Below are positions 24,586 through 33,222 of a stretch of DNA of 64,000 nt, piece by piece. The notes under the pieces are model-generated. The model was not told the origin of the DNA. It worked only from the letters and a program-made list of their open reading frames with translations, and searched no databases. Source of the stretch: VXYL01 sp965199945 (GTDB lineage Bacteria > Pseudomonadota > Gammaproteobacteria > Pseudomonadales > Azotimanducaceae); assembly GCA_965199945.1 (NCBI GenBank), contig OZ241354.1, positions 868,001 to 932,000 on the forward strand, in the 5' to 3' direction. Every line of letters begins with the position of its first letter. The stretch's first letter is position 1. Made by a program: the position numbers and the translations under genes.

Positions 24586-25527
24586 TCAGGCGAACAGGGC
24601 GCCGACGCTCTCGCCGGTGTGGATGCGCCGGATCGCCTCCGCCAGCAGCGGCGCGACCGAGAGCACGGTCATCTTCGCGAGCCGCTTGCTGCCGTCGACG
24701 TGGACGGTGTTGGTGACGGTGAGCGACTCGAAGGCGGCGTGGTCGAGGCGTTCGATGGCCTCGCCGACGAGCACGCCGTGGGTGGCGCCGGCGAATACGC
24801 GCTGGACGCCGGCGGTCTTCAGCGTGCGGGCGGTCTCCGCCAGCGTGCCGCCGGTGGCGATTTCGTCCTCGAAGACGATGGCGTCCTTGCCGACGACGTC
24901 GCCGACGACGTGGCCGTGGCGCACTTCGGTGTCGCTGACGCGGCGCTTGTCGATGATTGCGAGCGGCAGGCCGACGCGGGTTGCGAACCGGCCAGCGCGC
25001 TTGGCACCGCCGGCGTCGCTTGCCACCACCACGGCGTTGGCCATGTCGCAGGTGCTGGCGATGTGGTCGGCGACGATCGGGATGGCCGTCAGGTGATCCA
25101 CGGGAATGCTGAAGAAGCCGTGTACCTGCTCCGCGTGCAAGTCCATCGTCAGCACGCGGTGGGCGCCAGCGGTGTGCAGCAAGTCGGCGATCAGCCGCCC
25201 GGCGATGGAAATGCGCGGCGCGTCCTTCTTGTCCGAGCGGGCGTAGGAGAAGTACGGAATCACCGCCGTGATGCGTCGCGCCGAGGCGCTGCGCAGGGCG
25301 TCCAGCGTAATCAGCAGCTCCATGATGCGGTCGCTGGCCGGCTCCGTGAACGCCTGCACCACGAAGACGTCGCGTTCGCGCACGTTCTCGTCGATCTGCA
25401 CCGAGAGGTTGTCGTTGGAGAAGCGCGAGATCGTCAGGCTGCTGCGGTCGATGCCGAGACATTCGCACACTTCGTCGGCCAACGCTGGGTTGGAGCGGCC
25501 CGCGAAGATTTTCAGTTCGTCGTCCAT
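24586..25527 (-). CDS. prs: Ribose-phosphate pyrophosphokinase
   Basis: Makes PRPP from ribose 5-phosphate and ATP for nucleotide, His and Trp synthesis. The 313 residues show the class I layout: IFAGRSNPALADEV at the start, SRFSNDNLSVQIDENVR, the ATP-binding region YFSYARSDKK, the DLHAEQVHGFF signature, and a PRPP loop at FEDEIATGGTL. The last replaces the common VDDMIDTAGT and marks a divergent subgroup that still keeps the acidic and Gly/Thr positions. The gene starts 24 bases after the valS stop, probably on one transcript with pepA, holC and valS. Confidence 0.9.
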   Translation of the reverse strand: MDDELKIFAGRSNPALADEVCECLGIDRSSLTISRFSNDNLSVQIDENVRERDVFVVQAFTEPASDRIMELLITLDALRSASARRITAVIPYFSYARSDKKDAPRISIAGRLIADLLHTAGAHRVLTMDLHAEQVHGFFSIPVDHLTAIPIVADHIASTCDMANAVVVASDAGGAKRAGRFATRVGLPLAIIDKRRVSDTEVRHGHVVGDVVGKDAIVFEDEIATGGTLAETARTLKTAGVQRVFAGATHGVLVGEAIERLDHAAFESLTVTNTVHVDGSKRLAKMTVLSVAPLLAEAIRRIHTGESVGALFA

Positions 25528-25551
25528 CTCTGCCCTGCTCTGACCGGAAAC

Positions 25552-28341
25552 CTAAAGCGCACTCAGGCGCGCCATCTGTCCTTCGAGCACGTCGCGCCGG
25601 TGCGCCAGCGCTTTCCCTCTCTCGCGTTCCTTCGCCACCACCGCCTCCGGCGCCTTGGCGAGGAAGTTGGCGTTGCCGAGCTTGCCCTCGACGCGCTGCG
25701 CCTCCCTGTGCAGCTTGTCGAGTTCCTTGCCGAGCCTAGTGCGCTCCGCCGCTACATCGATGATGCCGGCCAGCGGCACCATGACCTTCAGATCGCCAAC
25801 CATCTGCACCGATGCGACGGGTGCCGTGTCGCCGGGCGTAAGCCAGTCGGGCGCACTTACCTTCGCCAAGCGCCTGAGCAGCGGCTCGGTCTCCGCAAGC
25901 CATGCGCGATCCCTAGCCGTGCTGCCCTGCAAGATCAGCGGCAACATCTGGCCGGGGTTCAGGTTCATCTCGCCACGAATGTTGCGCACCGCGTTGACGA
26001 CACTCTGCACCCAATTCACCGCCTGTTCGGACTCGGCGTCGGACGGGCCTAGCTCTTCCAGCGGGAAGGGTCGCAGCATGATGGTGTCCTCACCGTCGCG
26101 CACGGCTGGCGGCAGTTCCTTCCACAGTGCTTCCGTCACGAACGGGATGATTGGATGGGCGATGCGCAGCAGCGCTTCCAGCGTCTCGATCAAGGTGCGG
26201 CGCACCGCCGCGAGATGTTCCGCGGACGCCCCCTCGTCGAACAGCGCGACCTTCGCGAACTCCAAGTACCAATCGCAGTATTGGTGCCACGCGAACTCGT
26301 AGACGTGATGTGCGCAGAGGTCGAATCGGTAGTCTTCGATATTGGTGCGGAACAGGTTGGCGAGTTCCCGCGTACGCGAGCGAATCCAGCGCTCGGCCAC
26401 TCCCGGCGCTGGCTTGACGTCTCCCTCCTCCAAGTCCGCCGACTGCACATGCGAGAGCACGAACTTCGATGCGTTCCACAGCTTGTTGCAGAAGTTTCGA
26501 TAGCCTTCGATGCGCTTGAGGTCGAAGGCGAGATCCCGGCCTTGGGAGGCCAAGGCGCAGAACGCGAAGCGCAGGGCGTCGGTGCCGTAGGCTTGGATGC
26601 CGTTCGGATATTCGCGCCGCGTGCGTTCGGCGATCTGCGCGGCCAGCTGCGGCTGCGTCATGTTCGAGGTGCGCTTGGCGACGAGGCCCTCGGTGGAGAT
26701 GCCGTCCACGATGTCCAGCGGGTCCAGGCCGTTGCCCTTCGTCTTGGACATCTTCGCGCCTTCGGCATCGCGCACCATGCCGTGGATGTAGACCTTGTGG
26801 AATGGCACCTCGCCGGTGAAGCGCAAGGTCATCATGATCATGCGGGCGACCCAGAAGAAGATGATGTCGTAGCCCGTCACCAGCACGCTGGTGGGGTGGA
26901 AGGCGTCCAGTTCGGGGGGCTTCTCCGGCCAGCCAAGGGTGCCGAAGGTCCACAGCGCGGAGGAAAACCACGTGTCCAGCACGTCGTCGTCCTGGCGCAG
27001 CGGCACGTCCTCGGCCAGCCCGCCCTTGGCCCGCGCCTCGGCCTCGCTGCGCCCCACGTAGACGTTGCCGGCGTCGTCGTACCACGCCGGAATGCGATGC
27101 CCCCACCATTGCTGGCGGCTGATGCACCAGTCCTGGATGTTGCGCATCCACGCGAAGTACATGTTCTCGTACTGCTTCGGCACGAACTCGACGGCGCCGT
27201 TCTCCACCGCTTCAATTGCCGGCCCGGCGAGCGGGGCGATCTTCACGAACCACTGCGCCGTCAGCCACGGCTCGACGATCGCCTTCGAGCGGTCTCCCCG
27301 GGGCACCGTCGCCGCATGATCTTCGATGCGCTCGAGCAGGCCGGCGGCGTCGAGGTCCGCCACCACGCGCTGGCGCGCCTCGAAGCGGTCGAGGCCGCGG
27401 TAGGCGGGAGGCACCGAGTCGTTCACGCTGGCATCGGCGTTGAAGATGTTGATGGTCTCCAAGCCGTGGCGCTGCCCAATCGCATAGTCGTTGAAGTCGT
27501 GCGCCGGGGTGATCTTCACGCAGCCGGAGCCGAAGGCGCGGTCCACATGGTCGTCGGCGATCACCGGAATGCGCCGGCCGACCAGCGGCAGCTCCACCTC
27601 GCGGCCGACCAGCGCCGCGAAGCGCTCGTCTTGCGGATGCACGGCCACCGCGGTATCGCCGAGCATGGTTTCCGGGCGCGTCGTGGCGACCACCAGCCAG
27701 GGCTTGCCGTCTGGCGTCGTCGCGCCGTCGGCGAGGGGATAGCGGAAGTGCCACAGGTGGCCGGCTTCCTCGACGTTCTCCACTTCCAGATCGGAGATGG
27801 ACGTCTTGAGCTTGGGATCCCAGTTCACCAGCCGCTGGCCGCGGTAGATCAGGCCGTCGTCGAACAGGCGCACGAACACTTCCATCACGGCGCGGGAGAA
27901 CCCCTCGTCCATAGTGAAGCGCTCGCGGCTCCAATCAACCGACGAACCCATGCGCCGGATCTGCGCCGAAATGCTGTCGCCGGTGCTGTGCTTCCACTCC
28001 CAGACCTTGGCGATGAAGGCGTCGCGCCCGATGGCTTGGGGGGAGATGCCTTGGGCGAGCAGTTGCCGTTCCACGACCATCTGCGTGGCGATCTGCGCAT
28101 GGTCGGTGCCGGTCTGCCACAGCGCGCACGCGCCGTTCATGCGCTGGTAGCGGATGAGCGCGTCCATCAGCGTGTGCTGGAAGGCGTGGCCGACGTGCAG
28201 GCGGTCGGTGACGTTGGGCGGCGGAATGGCGATGCAGAAGGGCGCGCCGTTGCCTTCGGGCGCGAACAGCCCCTCGCGCTCCCACTCGGCGTAGAGATCG
28301 CCTTCGATGGCGGCGGGGTCGAAAGTGCCGGAGAGGGACAT
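25552..28341 (-). CDS. valS: Valine--tRNA ligase
   Basis: Class I aminoacyl-tRNA synthetase of 929 residues. The ATP-binding HIGH motif appears as HVGH (PPPNVTDRLHVGHA, about 38-51) and KMSKS as KMSKTKGN. The editing domain includes TTRPETMLGDTAVAVHP, and the C-terminal coiled-coil tRNA-binding arm covers the last 70 residues or so. HolC is encoded directly upstream; holC-valS adjacency is conserved in gamma- and betaproteobacteria and supports both calls. Confidence 0.97.
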   Translation of the reverse strand: MSLSGTFDPAAIEGDLYAEWEREGLFAPEGNGAPFCIAIPPPNVTDRLHVGHAFQHTLMDALIRYQRMNGACALWQTGTDHAQIATQMVVERQLLAQGISPQAIGRDAFIAKVWEWKHSTGDSISAQIRRMGSSVDWSRERFTMDEGFSRAVMEVFVRLFDDGLIYRGQRLVNWDPKLKTSISDLEVENVEEAGHLWHFRYPLADGATTPDGKPWLVVATTRPETMLGDTAVAVHPQDERFAALVGREVELPLVGRRIPVIADDHVDRAFGSGCVKITPAHDFNDYAIGQRHGLETINIFNADASVNDSVPPAYRGLDRFEARQRVVADLDAAGLLERIEDHAATVPRGDRSKAIVEPWLTAQWFVKIAPLAGPAIEAVENGAVEFVPKQYENMYFAWMRNIQDWCISRQQWWGHRIPAWYDDAGNVYVGRSEAEARAKGGLAEDVPLRQDDDVLDTWFSSALWTFGTLGWPEKPPELDAFHPTSVLVTGYDIIFFWVARMIMMTLRFTGEVPFHKVYIHGMVRDAEGAKMSKTKGNGLDPLDIVDGISTEGLVAKRTSNMTQPQLAAQIAERTRREYPNGIQAYGTDALRFAFCALASQGRDLAFDLKRIEGYRNFCNKLWNASKFVLSHVQSADLEEGDVKPAPGVAERWIRSRTRELANLFRTNIEDYRFDLCAHHVYEFAWHQYCDWYLEFAKVALFDEGASAEHLAAVRRTLIETLEALLRIAHPIIPFVTEALWKELPPAVRDGEDTIMLRPFPLEELGPSDAESEQAVNWVQSVVNAVRNIRGEMNLNPGQMLPLILQGSTARDRAWLAETEPLLRRLAKVSAPDWLTPGDTAPVASVQMVGDLKVMVPLAGIIDVAAERTRLGKELDKLHREAQRVEGKLGNANFLAKAPEAVVAKERERGKALAHRRDVLEGQMARLSAL

Positions 28342-28373
28342 GGGGAATCGTCGGTGAGGCCGTCTGCGCGGGC

Positions 28374-28832
28374 CTACTCCCAGTCGTCGAGTTCGTGGTG
28401 GAAGAGAGGATACCCGCGTTCCCGGTACTGGCGGTACTTGGCGCGTCCCGCGGCGCGCTCGCTGGCCAGCACGATTTCAGAGACGCGCCCGAAGCGGGCG
28501 AACGTCTCGGGGATGTCCGGCGCCAAGTTGACCAGCACGCCCTCCTGCGCCTCGCCATGGCCGGCATCGGCGGCGGCGCGTTCCCGATCCAGATCCTCCG
28601 GCGCGCCGATGACCACCGGTTCGCTGCTTTCCGCGCCGAGGCGGGCGTGCGGCAGGAAGCGATCCGGCGGATAGTCCCAGAGCAGATCGTCGAAGGCCTC
28701 GGCGTGGGCTTCGGGCGCGCGGACGAACACGCGCTGCCCCTCCGCGACGGCGCGACAGGCGATCCGGCAGGCGAAGCGCTGCCGGGCCAGCTCGTCCAAG
28801 TCGGTGAGGATGTAGAAGTCGATGCGCGTCAC
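28374..28832 (-). CDS. holC: DNA polymerase III chi subunit
   Basis: Clamp-loader accessory protein that links the replisome to SSB. From the GTG at 28832 it has 152 residues: MTRIDFYILTD...ARQRFACRIACRAV, AFDDLLWDYPPDRFLPHA and the C-terminal YRQYRERGYPLFHHELDDW, all typical of chi. The GTG overlaps the pepA stop as GTGA. It lies between pepA and valS as in many gammaproteobacteria. Confidence 0.92.
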   Translation of the reverse strand: MTRIDFYILTDLDELARQRFACRIACRAVAEGQRVFVRAPEAHAEAFDDLLWDYPPDRFLPHARLGAESSEPVVIGAPEDLDRERAAADAGHGEAQEGVLVNLAPDIPETFARFGRVSEIVLASERAAGRAKYRQYRERGYPLFHHELDDWE

Positions 28833-30316
28833 GACCGGCCGGTTGGTTTCTCCAGGCCGTCGAAGCCGTTCAGAAGGAACTCGAACAGCGCCGCCACGGG
28901 GCGTCCGGTGGAGCCCTTGCCGGATTTGTAGGCCGTGCCGGCGATGTCCAAGTGCGCCCACGGGAACGCCTTGGCGAAACGCGACAGGAAGCAGGCGGCG
29001 GTGATCGAGCCGGCCTCGCGCCCGCCGATGTTCTTCATGTCCGCGAAGGCGCTCTTCAACTGCTTCTGGTAGTCGTCCCACAGCGGCATCCGCCACAGCC
29101 TGTCGTGGGCCGCCTGGCCAGCGGCCAAGAGTGCCTCGGCGAGGGCGTCGTCGTTGGCGTAGAGGGCGCTCGCCGGCGATCCCAACGCGACCACCTGGGC
29201 GCCGGTGAGGGTCGCCACGTCCACCACGGCCTTCGGCTTGAAGCGTTCGGCGTAGGTGAGCGCGTCGCATAGCACGAGACGCCCTTCGGCGTCCGTGTTC
29301 AGGATTTCGACGGTCTGGCCGGAGAGCGTCGTGACGATGTCGCTCGGCCGGGTGGCGCGTCCGCTCGGCATGTTCTCCGCCGCGGCGGCGATGGCCACGA
29401 GGCGAATCGGCAGCTTGGCGCCGATGGCGGCTTTGGCGGTGCCGAGCACGGCGGCGGCGCCGGACATGTCGAACTTCATGTCGCCCATGCCGCCGCTCGG
29501 CTTCAGGCTGATGCCGCCGGTGTCGAAGGTGATGCCCTTGCCGACGAGCACGCACGGCGGCCCCTTGGCGCCCCGATAGTCGACGATCACCAGCTTGCCT
29601 GGCGTCTCGCTGCCTTGGGAAACGGAAAGAAACGCGCCCATGCCGAGTTCGGCCATCTCGTCTTCGTCGAGCACGGTGACGGTGGTGTCGTCGTCGGCCA
29701 GCGACTGCGCGGTTTCCGCCACGAAGGTGGGATTGCAGACGTTGGGCGGCTGGTTGCCGAGGTTCTTGGCGAAGGCGAGGCCGTCGTCCAGTGCCTGGCT
29801 CTGGCGCACGGCCAGACGCGCCGCGGCGCGGTCTTCGGCGAGCACCGAGACCCGCCGCAGCTTGGCCGCCGGCGTCTTCTTCGACTTGTGGGCGTTGACC
29901 CGGTAGCAGGCGTGGGAGACGGCGGCGAGGGCTGTGCGGGCCTTCCAATGCACGCTCCGATCGGCAACCGCGAAGCCGTCCATGGCGAGCGTGGCGTCGG
30001 CGACATCGAGCGTCGCTACGGCACCCGCTGCGGCGTCCATGTCCTTGCGGAACTGCGCCTCGGAGTACGGCTTCTTGGCGTCCTCCTTCCCGCCGTCCTT
30101 CCCGCCGTCCTTCCCAACGACGATCAGGCGCGACGGCTTGCCTTCCCGAAAAAGCTTGACGACCGCGCCGACTTCGTTCTTCGTGCCGGCCAGCGCAAGC
30201 CGCGCCTGTGCGCCGATGCCGAGGGCGTCCGCCGTCTCCTGGGCGGCAGCGCGATGCACCACGAGGCAGGCGCTGGAGGCGGAAGTCGCGCTGCCGATCT
30301 TTGCCGTGTATTTCAT
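28829..30316 (-). CDS. pepA: Cytosol aminopeptidase (leucyl aminopeptidase)
   Basis: M17 zinc/manganese aminopeptidase, 495 residues, hexameric; homologues also bind DNA at recombination and carAB sites. The C-terminal catalytic domain contains GKGITFDTGGISLKP, NTDAEGRLVL (the signature with the metal ligands) and VDVATLTGA. The N-terminal domain has an unusual Lys/Gly/Asp-rich insert (GKDGGKDGGKEDAKK) encoded by a 12-base tandem repeat near 30083-30116. Start ATG at 30316; it diverges from lptF across 118 bases, the common arrangement. Confidence 0.95.
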   Translation of the reverse strand: MKYTAKIGSATSASSACLVVHRAAAQETADALGIGAQARLALAGTKNEVGAVVKLFREGKPSRLIVVGKDGGKDGGKEDAKKPYSEAQFRKDMDAAAGAVATLDVADATLAMDGFAVADRSVHWKARTALAAVSHACYRVNAHKSKKTPAAKLRRVSVLAEDRAAARLAVRQSQALDDGLAFAKNLGNQPPNVCNPTFVAETAQSLADDDTTVTVLDEDEMAELGMGAFLSVSQGSETPGKLVIVDYRGAKGPPCVLVGKGITFDTGGISLKPSGGMGDMKFDMSGAAAVLGTAKAAIGAKLPIRLVAIAAAAENMPSGRATRPSDIVTTLSGQTVEILNTDAEGRLVLCDALTYAERFKPKAVVDVATLTGAQVVALGSPASALYANDDALAEALLAAGQAAHDRLWRMPLWDDYQKQLKSAFADMKNIGGREAGSITAACFLSRFAKAFPWAHLDIAGTAYKSGKGSTGRPVAALFEFLLNGFDGLEKPTGRS

Positions 30317-30434
30317 GGTTCTGCCGGAGTTGGCCAAGGTGGGTTAGTGTACCGCTTCCAAGCTGGCGCAGTGCGGCCCGATGGTCGCGCCGGAGTCGAC
30401 TTGACGACTCGAAGCAGCGCCGCGGATCGAGCTG

Positions 30435-31493
30435 TTGACGATAGGTTTTCGATACGTCGCACGCGAGCTGCTGCTTGCCTTCTTCGCCGTGCTTGCGTTG
30501 CTCTTGGCCGTGGGCCTTGGCGGGCGCTTCATCGGCTTTCTGCAGGAAGCCGCGGCTGGACGCTTCGCTGCGGAAGCGCTGTGGCGTCTGCTGGCCTTGC
30601 GGGTGCCGGAGTTCGTGCAGGTGGCGGCGCCCTTCGCGCTGTTTCTGGCGCTGGTGCTGACCTTCGGCCGCCTGCACGCCGAGCGCGAGCATGTTGCGTT
30701 GACGAGCGCCGGCGCATCGGCCGGGCGCATGATCGCGTGGGTGTTGGCGGTTGCCTTGCCGGTGGCGGGGTTGCAGGCGGCGCTCTCCTTCGCCGCCACG
30801 CCGCTGGCGCGTCATGCCTACGCCGCGCTGTCCCAGGCGCAGCTTGCGAACGCAGCGATCGAGGCGGTCGCGCCCGGCGCGTTCCATGTGCATGGCGACG
30901 GCGCCAGAGTCACCTATGCGGAGCGCGTGGACCGGGAGACGAGTCGTCTGCGCGGCGTGTTCATGGCCGAGAACGATGGCGCGGCGAGCGTCGTCGTGTG
31001 GGCCGAGGGCGGGCGGCAGCGCTGGCTGCCTAGCGGCGGCCGCTTTCTCGAGTTGGAGAACGGCATCCGCTACGAGGGCGCGCCGGGCGAAGCCGGCTAT
31101 CGCGTGGTGCGGTTTCAGCGCTTGGGTCAGCAGCTGGAGGGCGAGCCGCTGCAGGCGCTTGCGGATGTGCGCGCCGAACCCACGTCGGCGCTCGGCTGGC
31201 GCGATCCGGCGCAGGCCGCGGAGCTGCACGGACGCATCGCGGCGCCGCTGATGACGGTGATCTCCGCGCTGCTTGCGGTGGGCATCTCGCGCCCGCGGCC
31301 CCGCGCCGGCCGCTTCGCCCGCTTGATGCCCGGCGTCGGGCTGTTCCTCGGCTACTACCTGCTCCTCGAACTGGCCCGGGACGCCATTGCCGAAGGCGCG
31401 ATTGCGCCGTTTGCTGGTCTTTGGGGCGTCCACGGGCTGGCGTTGGGCATCGCCGGCTGGATGCTGCGGCGCAGCGCCCGGCCGATGGCGTGA
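30435..31493 (+). CDS. lptF: LPS export permease LptF
   Basis: Inner membrane permease of the LptB2FG ABC transporter that extracts lipopolysaccharide towards LptC. The 352 residues have the YjgP/YjgQ layout: three N-terminal membrane segments (FRYVARELLLAFFAVLALL...; VPEFVQVAAPFALFLALVL; MIAWVLAVALPVAGLQAAL), a periplasmic beta-jellyroll, and three C-terminal segments. The start is a TTG at 30435, chosen because it matches the usual N-terminus; the ribosome binding site is weak. It is directly followed by lptG. Confidence 0.9.
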   Translation: MTIGFRYVARELLLAFFAVLALLLAVGLGGRFIGFLQEAAAGRFAAEALWRLLALRVPEFVQVAAPFALFLALVLTFGRLHAEREHVALTSAGASAGRMIAWVLAVALPVAGLQAALSFAATPLARHAYAALSQAQLANAAIEAVAPGAFHVHGDGARVTYAERVDRETSRLRGVFMAENDGAASVVVWAEGGRQRWLPSGGRFLELENGIRYEGAPGEAGYRVVRFQRLGQQLEGEPLQALADVRAEPTSALGWRDPAQAAELHGRIAAPLMTVISALLAVGISRPRPRAGRFARLMPGVGLFLGYYLLLELARDAIAEGAIAPFAGLWGVHGLALGIAGWMLRRSARPMA

Positions 31494-31495
31494 AC

Positions 31496-32581
31496 ATGAT
31501 CGCCGCGACCATGGACCGCTACATCGCCGCCATGGTGCTGCGCGCCGTCGGCGGCGTGCTGGCCTGCCTGCTCACGTTGGTGACGCTCTTCACCGTGGTG
31601 GACGAGCTGCGCGACGTGACGCCCGGCTACGAGACCGGTCACGCTCTGTTGTACGTTCTCTACAGCACGCCGCGCCGCCTCCACGAGCTGGTACCCTACG
31701 GCGTCTTCATCGGCGCTTTGGCCGGCCTCGGCGTGCTGGCGAGCCGCGAGGAGATCACCGTGCTGCGCAGCGCCGGCGTCTCGGTGCTGCGGCTGTTCGC
31801 AAGCGCGGCGCTGCCGACGGCGGCGCTGCTCGCCGGCAACCAGGCCTTGGGGGAGTTCGTCGCGCCGGCCGGCGAGAGACTGGGCGGCACGCTGAAGCTC
31901 GCCGCCCAGCGCGGCGGCGGCGGCATGCACATCCGCGCCGCGCAATGGCACCGAGAGGGCCCCCTCTACACGCAAGTGCTGGGCTACGGTCCCGGGGGCG
32001 AGCTCGTGGGCATCCGCCAATACGTCTTCGAGGATGGCGCGATGCGCTTGAGCCGCCGCGCCGAGAGCGCGGTGCGGGTCGCCGGCGGCGATGGGGCCGG
32101 GCACTGGCTGCTGCGCGACGTCGCCGAGACGCGGTTCGGTGGTTCGGCGACGACCACCGAGCGCTTCGAGACGCTGCCTTGGCGCAGCACCGCGGATGCG
32201 CAGGTGCTGAGCGCGCGCGCCTTGTTCGAGCCCGGCAAGCTCTCGTTCGCCGACTTGCGTTCGCACATCGGCTACTTGAGCCGCGAAGGCCTGGACGCGA
32301 CGCGCTACGAGGTGTGGTTCTGGCGCAAGGCGCTGCAACCGTTCGCGGTGCTGGGGCTGGTGCTGCTGGCGGTGGCGTTCGTGGTCGGGCCGCTGCGCGA
32401 GACCGGCATGGGCGCGCGGCTGACGGTGGGCATCGCCATCGGCCTCGGCGTCAAGTATCTGCTCGACATGTTCGCGCCGATGAGCGTGGTGTTCGGCATT
32501 CCCCCGTGGCTCTCGATGCTCTTGCCGTCCGCGATGGTTTGGATTGCCGGCGTTCTGCTTGTCCGGCGCGGCGCGCCCTGA
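31496..32581 (+). CDS. lptG: LPS export permease LptG
   Basis: Partner permease of LptF. From ATG 31496 it is 361 residues, the normal family length, with MDRYIAAMVLRAVGGVLACL as the first membrane segment, YSTPRRLHELVPYGVFIGAL, a periplasmic domain, and the conserved C-terminal RYEVWFWRKALQPFAVLGLV. A GTG at 31490 overlaps the lptF stop (GTGA) and may be the real start (two extra residues). The ATPase LptB is not in this window. The gene ends on a 16-base palindrome. Confidence 0.92.
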   Translation: MIAATMDRYIAAMVLRAVGGVLACLLTLVTLFTVVDELRDVTPGYETGHALLYVLYSTPRRLHELVPYGVFIGALAGLGVLASREEITVLRSAGVSVLRLFASAALPTAALLAGNQALGEFVAPAGERLGGTLKLAAQRGGGGMHIRAAQWHREGPLYTQVLGYGPGGELVGIRQYVFEDGAMRLSRRAESAVRVAGGDGAGHWLLRDVAETRFGGSATTTERFETLPWRSTADAQVLSARALFEPGKLSFADLRSHIGYLSREGLDATRYEVWFWRKALQPFAVLGLVLLAVAFVVGPLRETGMGARLTVGIAIGLGVKYLLDMFAPMSVVFGIPPWLSMLLPSAMVWIAGVLLVRRGAP

Positions 32582-32595
32582 CGAATCGATTCGTC
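32580..32595. repeat. 16-base perfect palindrome between convergent genes
   Basis: GACGAATCGATTCGTC, completely self-complementary, begins inside the lptG stop codon and lies 17 bases before the end of the RDD gene. It could be a protein-binding site or a weak bidirectional terminator; with no loop it is a poor intrinsic terminator. Confidence 0.45.
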
Positions 32596-32612
32596 GTGAA
32601 GGGTGATGCCAC

Positions 32613-33092
32613 TCAACGAGTCGGTGCGTTCCGCTTCGCCTCGCGCACGATGACGCTCTTCGAGAACCGATCCGGCCAGCTCTTTCGTTCGCGGTCGAAC
32701 CACATCCAGAAGAATCCCAGGCCCAGCGTGGCGAAGCTCGCCAGACCAGCGGCGAAGCGCCGCAGCGCCTGGGCGAGAGTGAACCGGCCGTCGCTGACCA
32801 GCCGCAGGCGCCACGCCAACATGCCGAGCGTCTGGCCGCGCCGACACCAGCAGAACGCAAGCAGCGCGTAGGCTTCGACGAACAACACGCTCTGCACCCA
32901 CGCGCCGACCACGGCGTCTCCGAGGAGCGTCACGAGCGCGACGATGGTGGTGACCCAGATCGCCACCAGCAGCAGCGCATCGTAGAGCATCGCCAGCAGC
33001 CGAAAGCGCAGTGGCGCAGGCGTTGGGGATTCGGCGTCGGTCGGGCAAGCGTTCGGAGACAAGGACGGCAGCGACAACGGTGCGGTGGCCAC
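32613..33092 (-). CDS. RDD family membrane protein
   Basis: 159 residues with a Pro/Ser-rich N-terminus, then the RDD domain: RFRLLAMLYDALLL (Arg...Asp), two to three membrane segments, GQTLGMLAWRLRLVSDG, and WPDRFSKSVIV with the final Asp. RDD proteins are small integral membrane proteins; some act as Na+/H+ exchangers, most are uncharacterised. Convergent with lptG. A second possible start lies at the downstream Met of LLAMLYDALLL, but the full domain needs the longer form. Confidence 0.85.
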   Translation of the reverse strand: MATAPLSLPSLSPNACPTDAESPTPAPLRFRLLAMLYDALLLVAIWVTTIVALVTLLGDAVVGAWVQSVLFVEAYALLAFCWCRRGQTLGMLAWRLRLVSDGRFTLAQALRRFAAGLASFATLGLGFFWMWFDRERKSWPDRFSKSVIVREAKRNAPTR

Positions 33093-33222
33093 ATAGTACC
33101 GAAGCGTCCAAGCGGCGGCTTTGAGGACGACGACGACCGAGCCGAGACCGCGAACCGGGCGAATGCGTATCCCGGCCCGGCGTTGGCGCTATGATGGCGG
33201 GTTCACGCGGAAGGGAGGAGCA

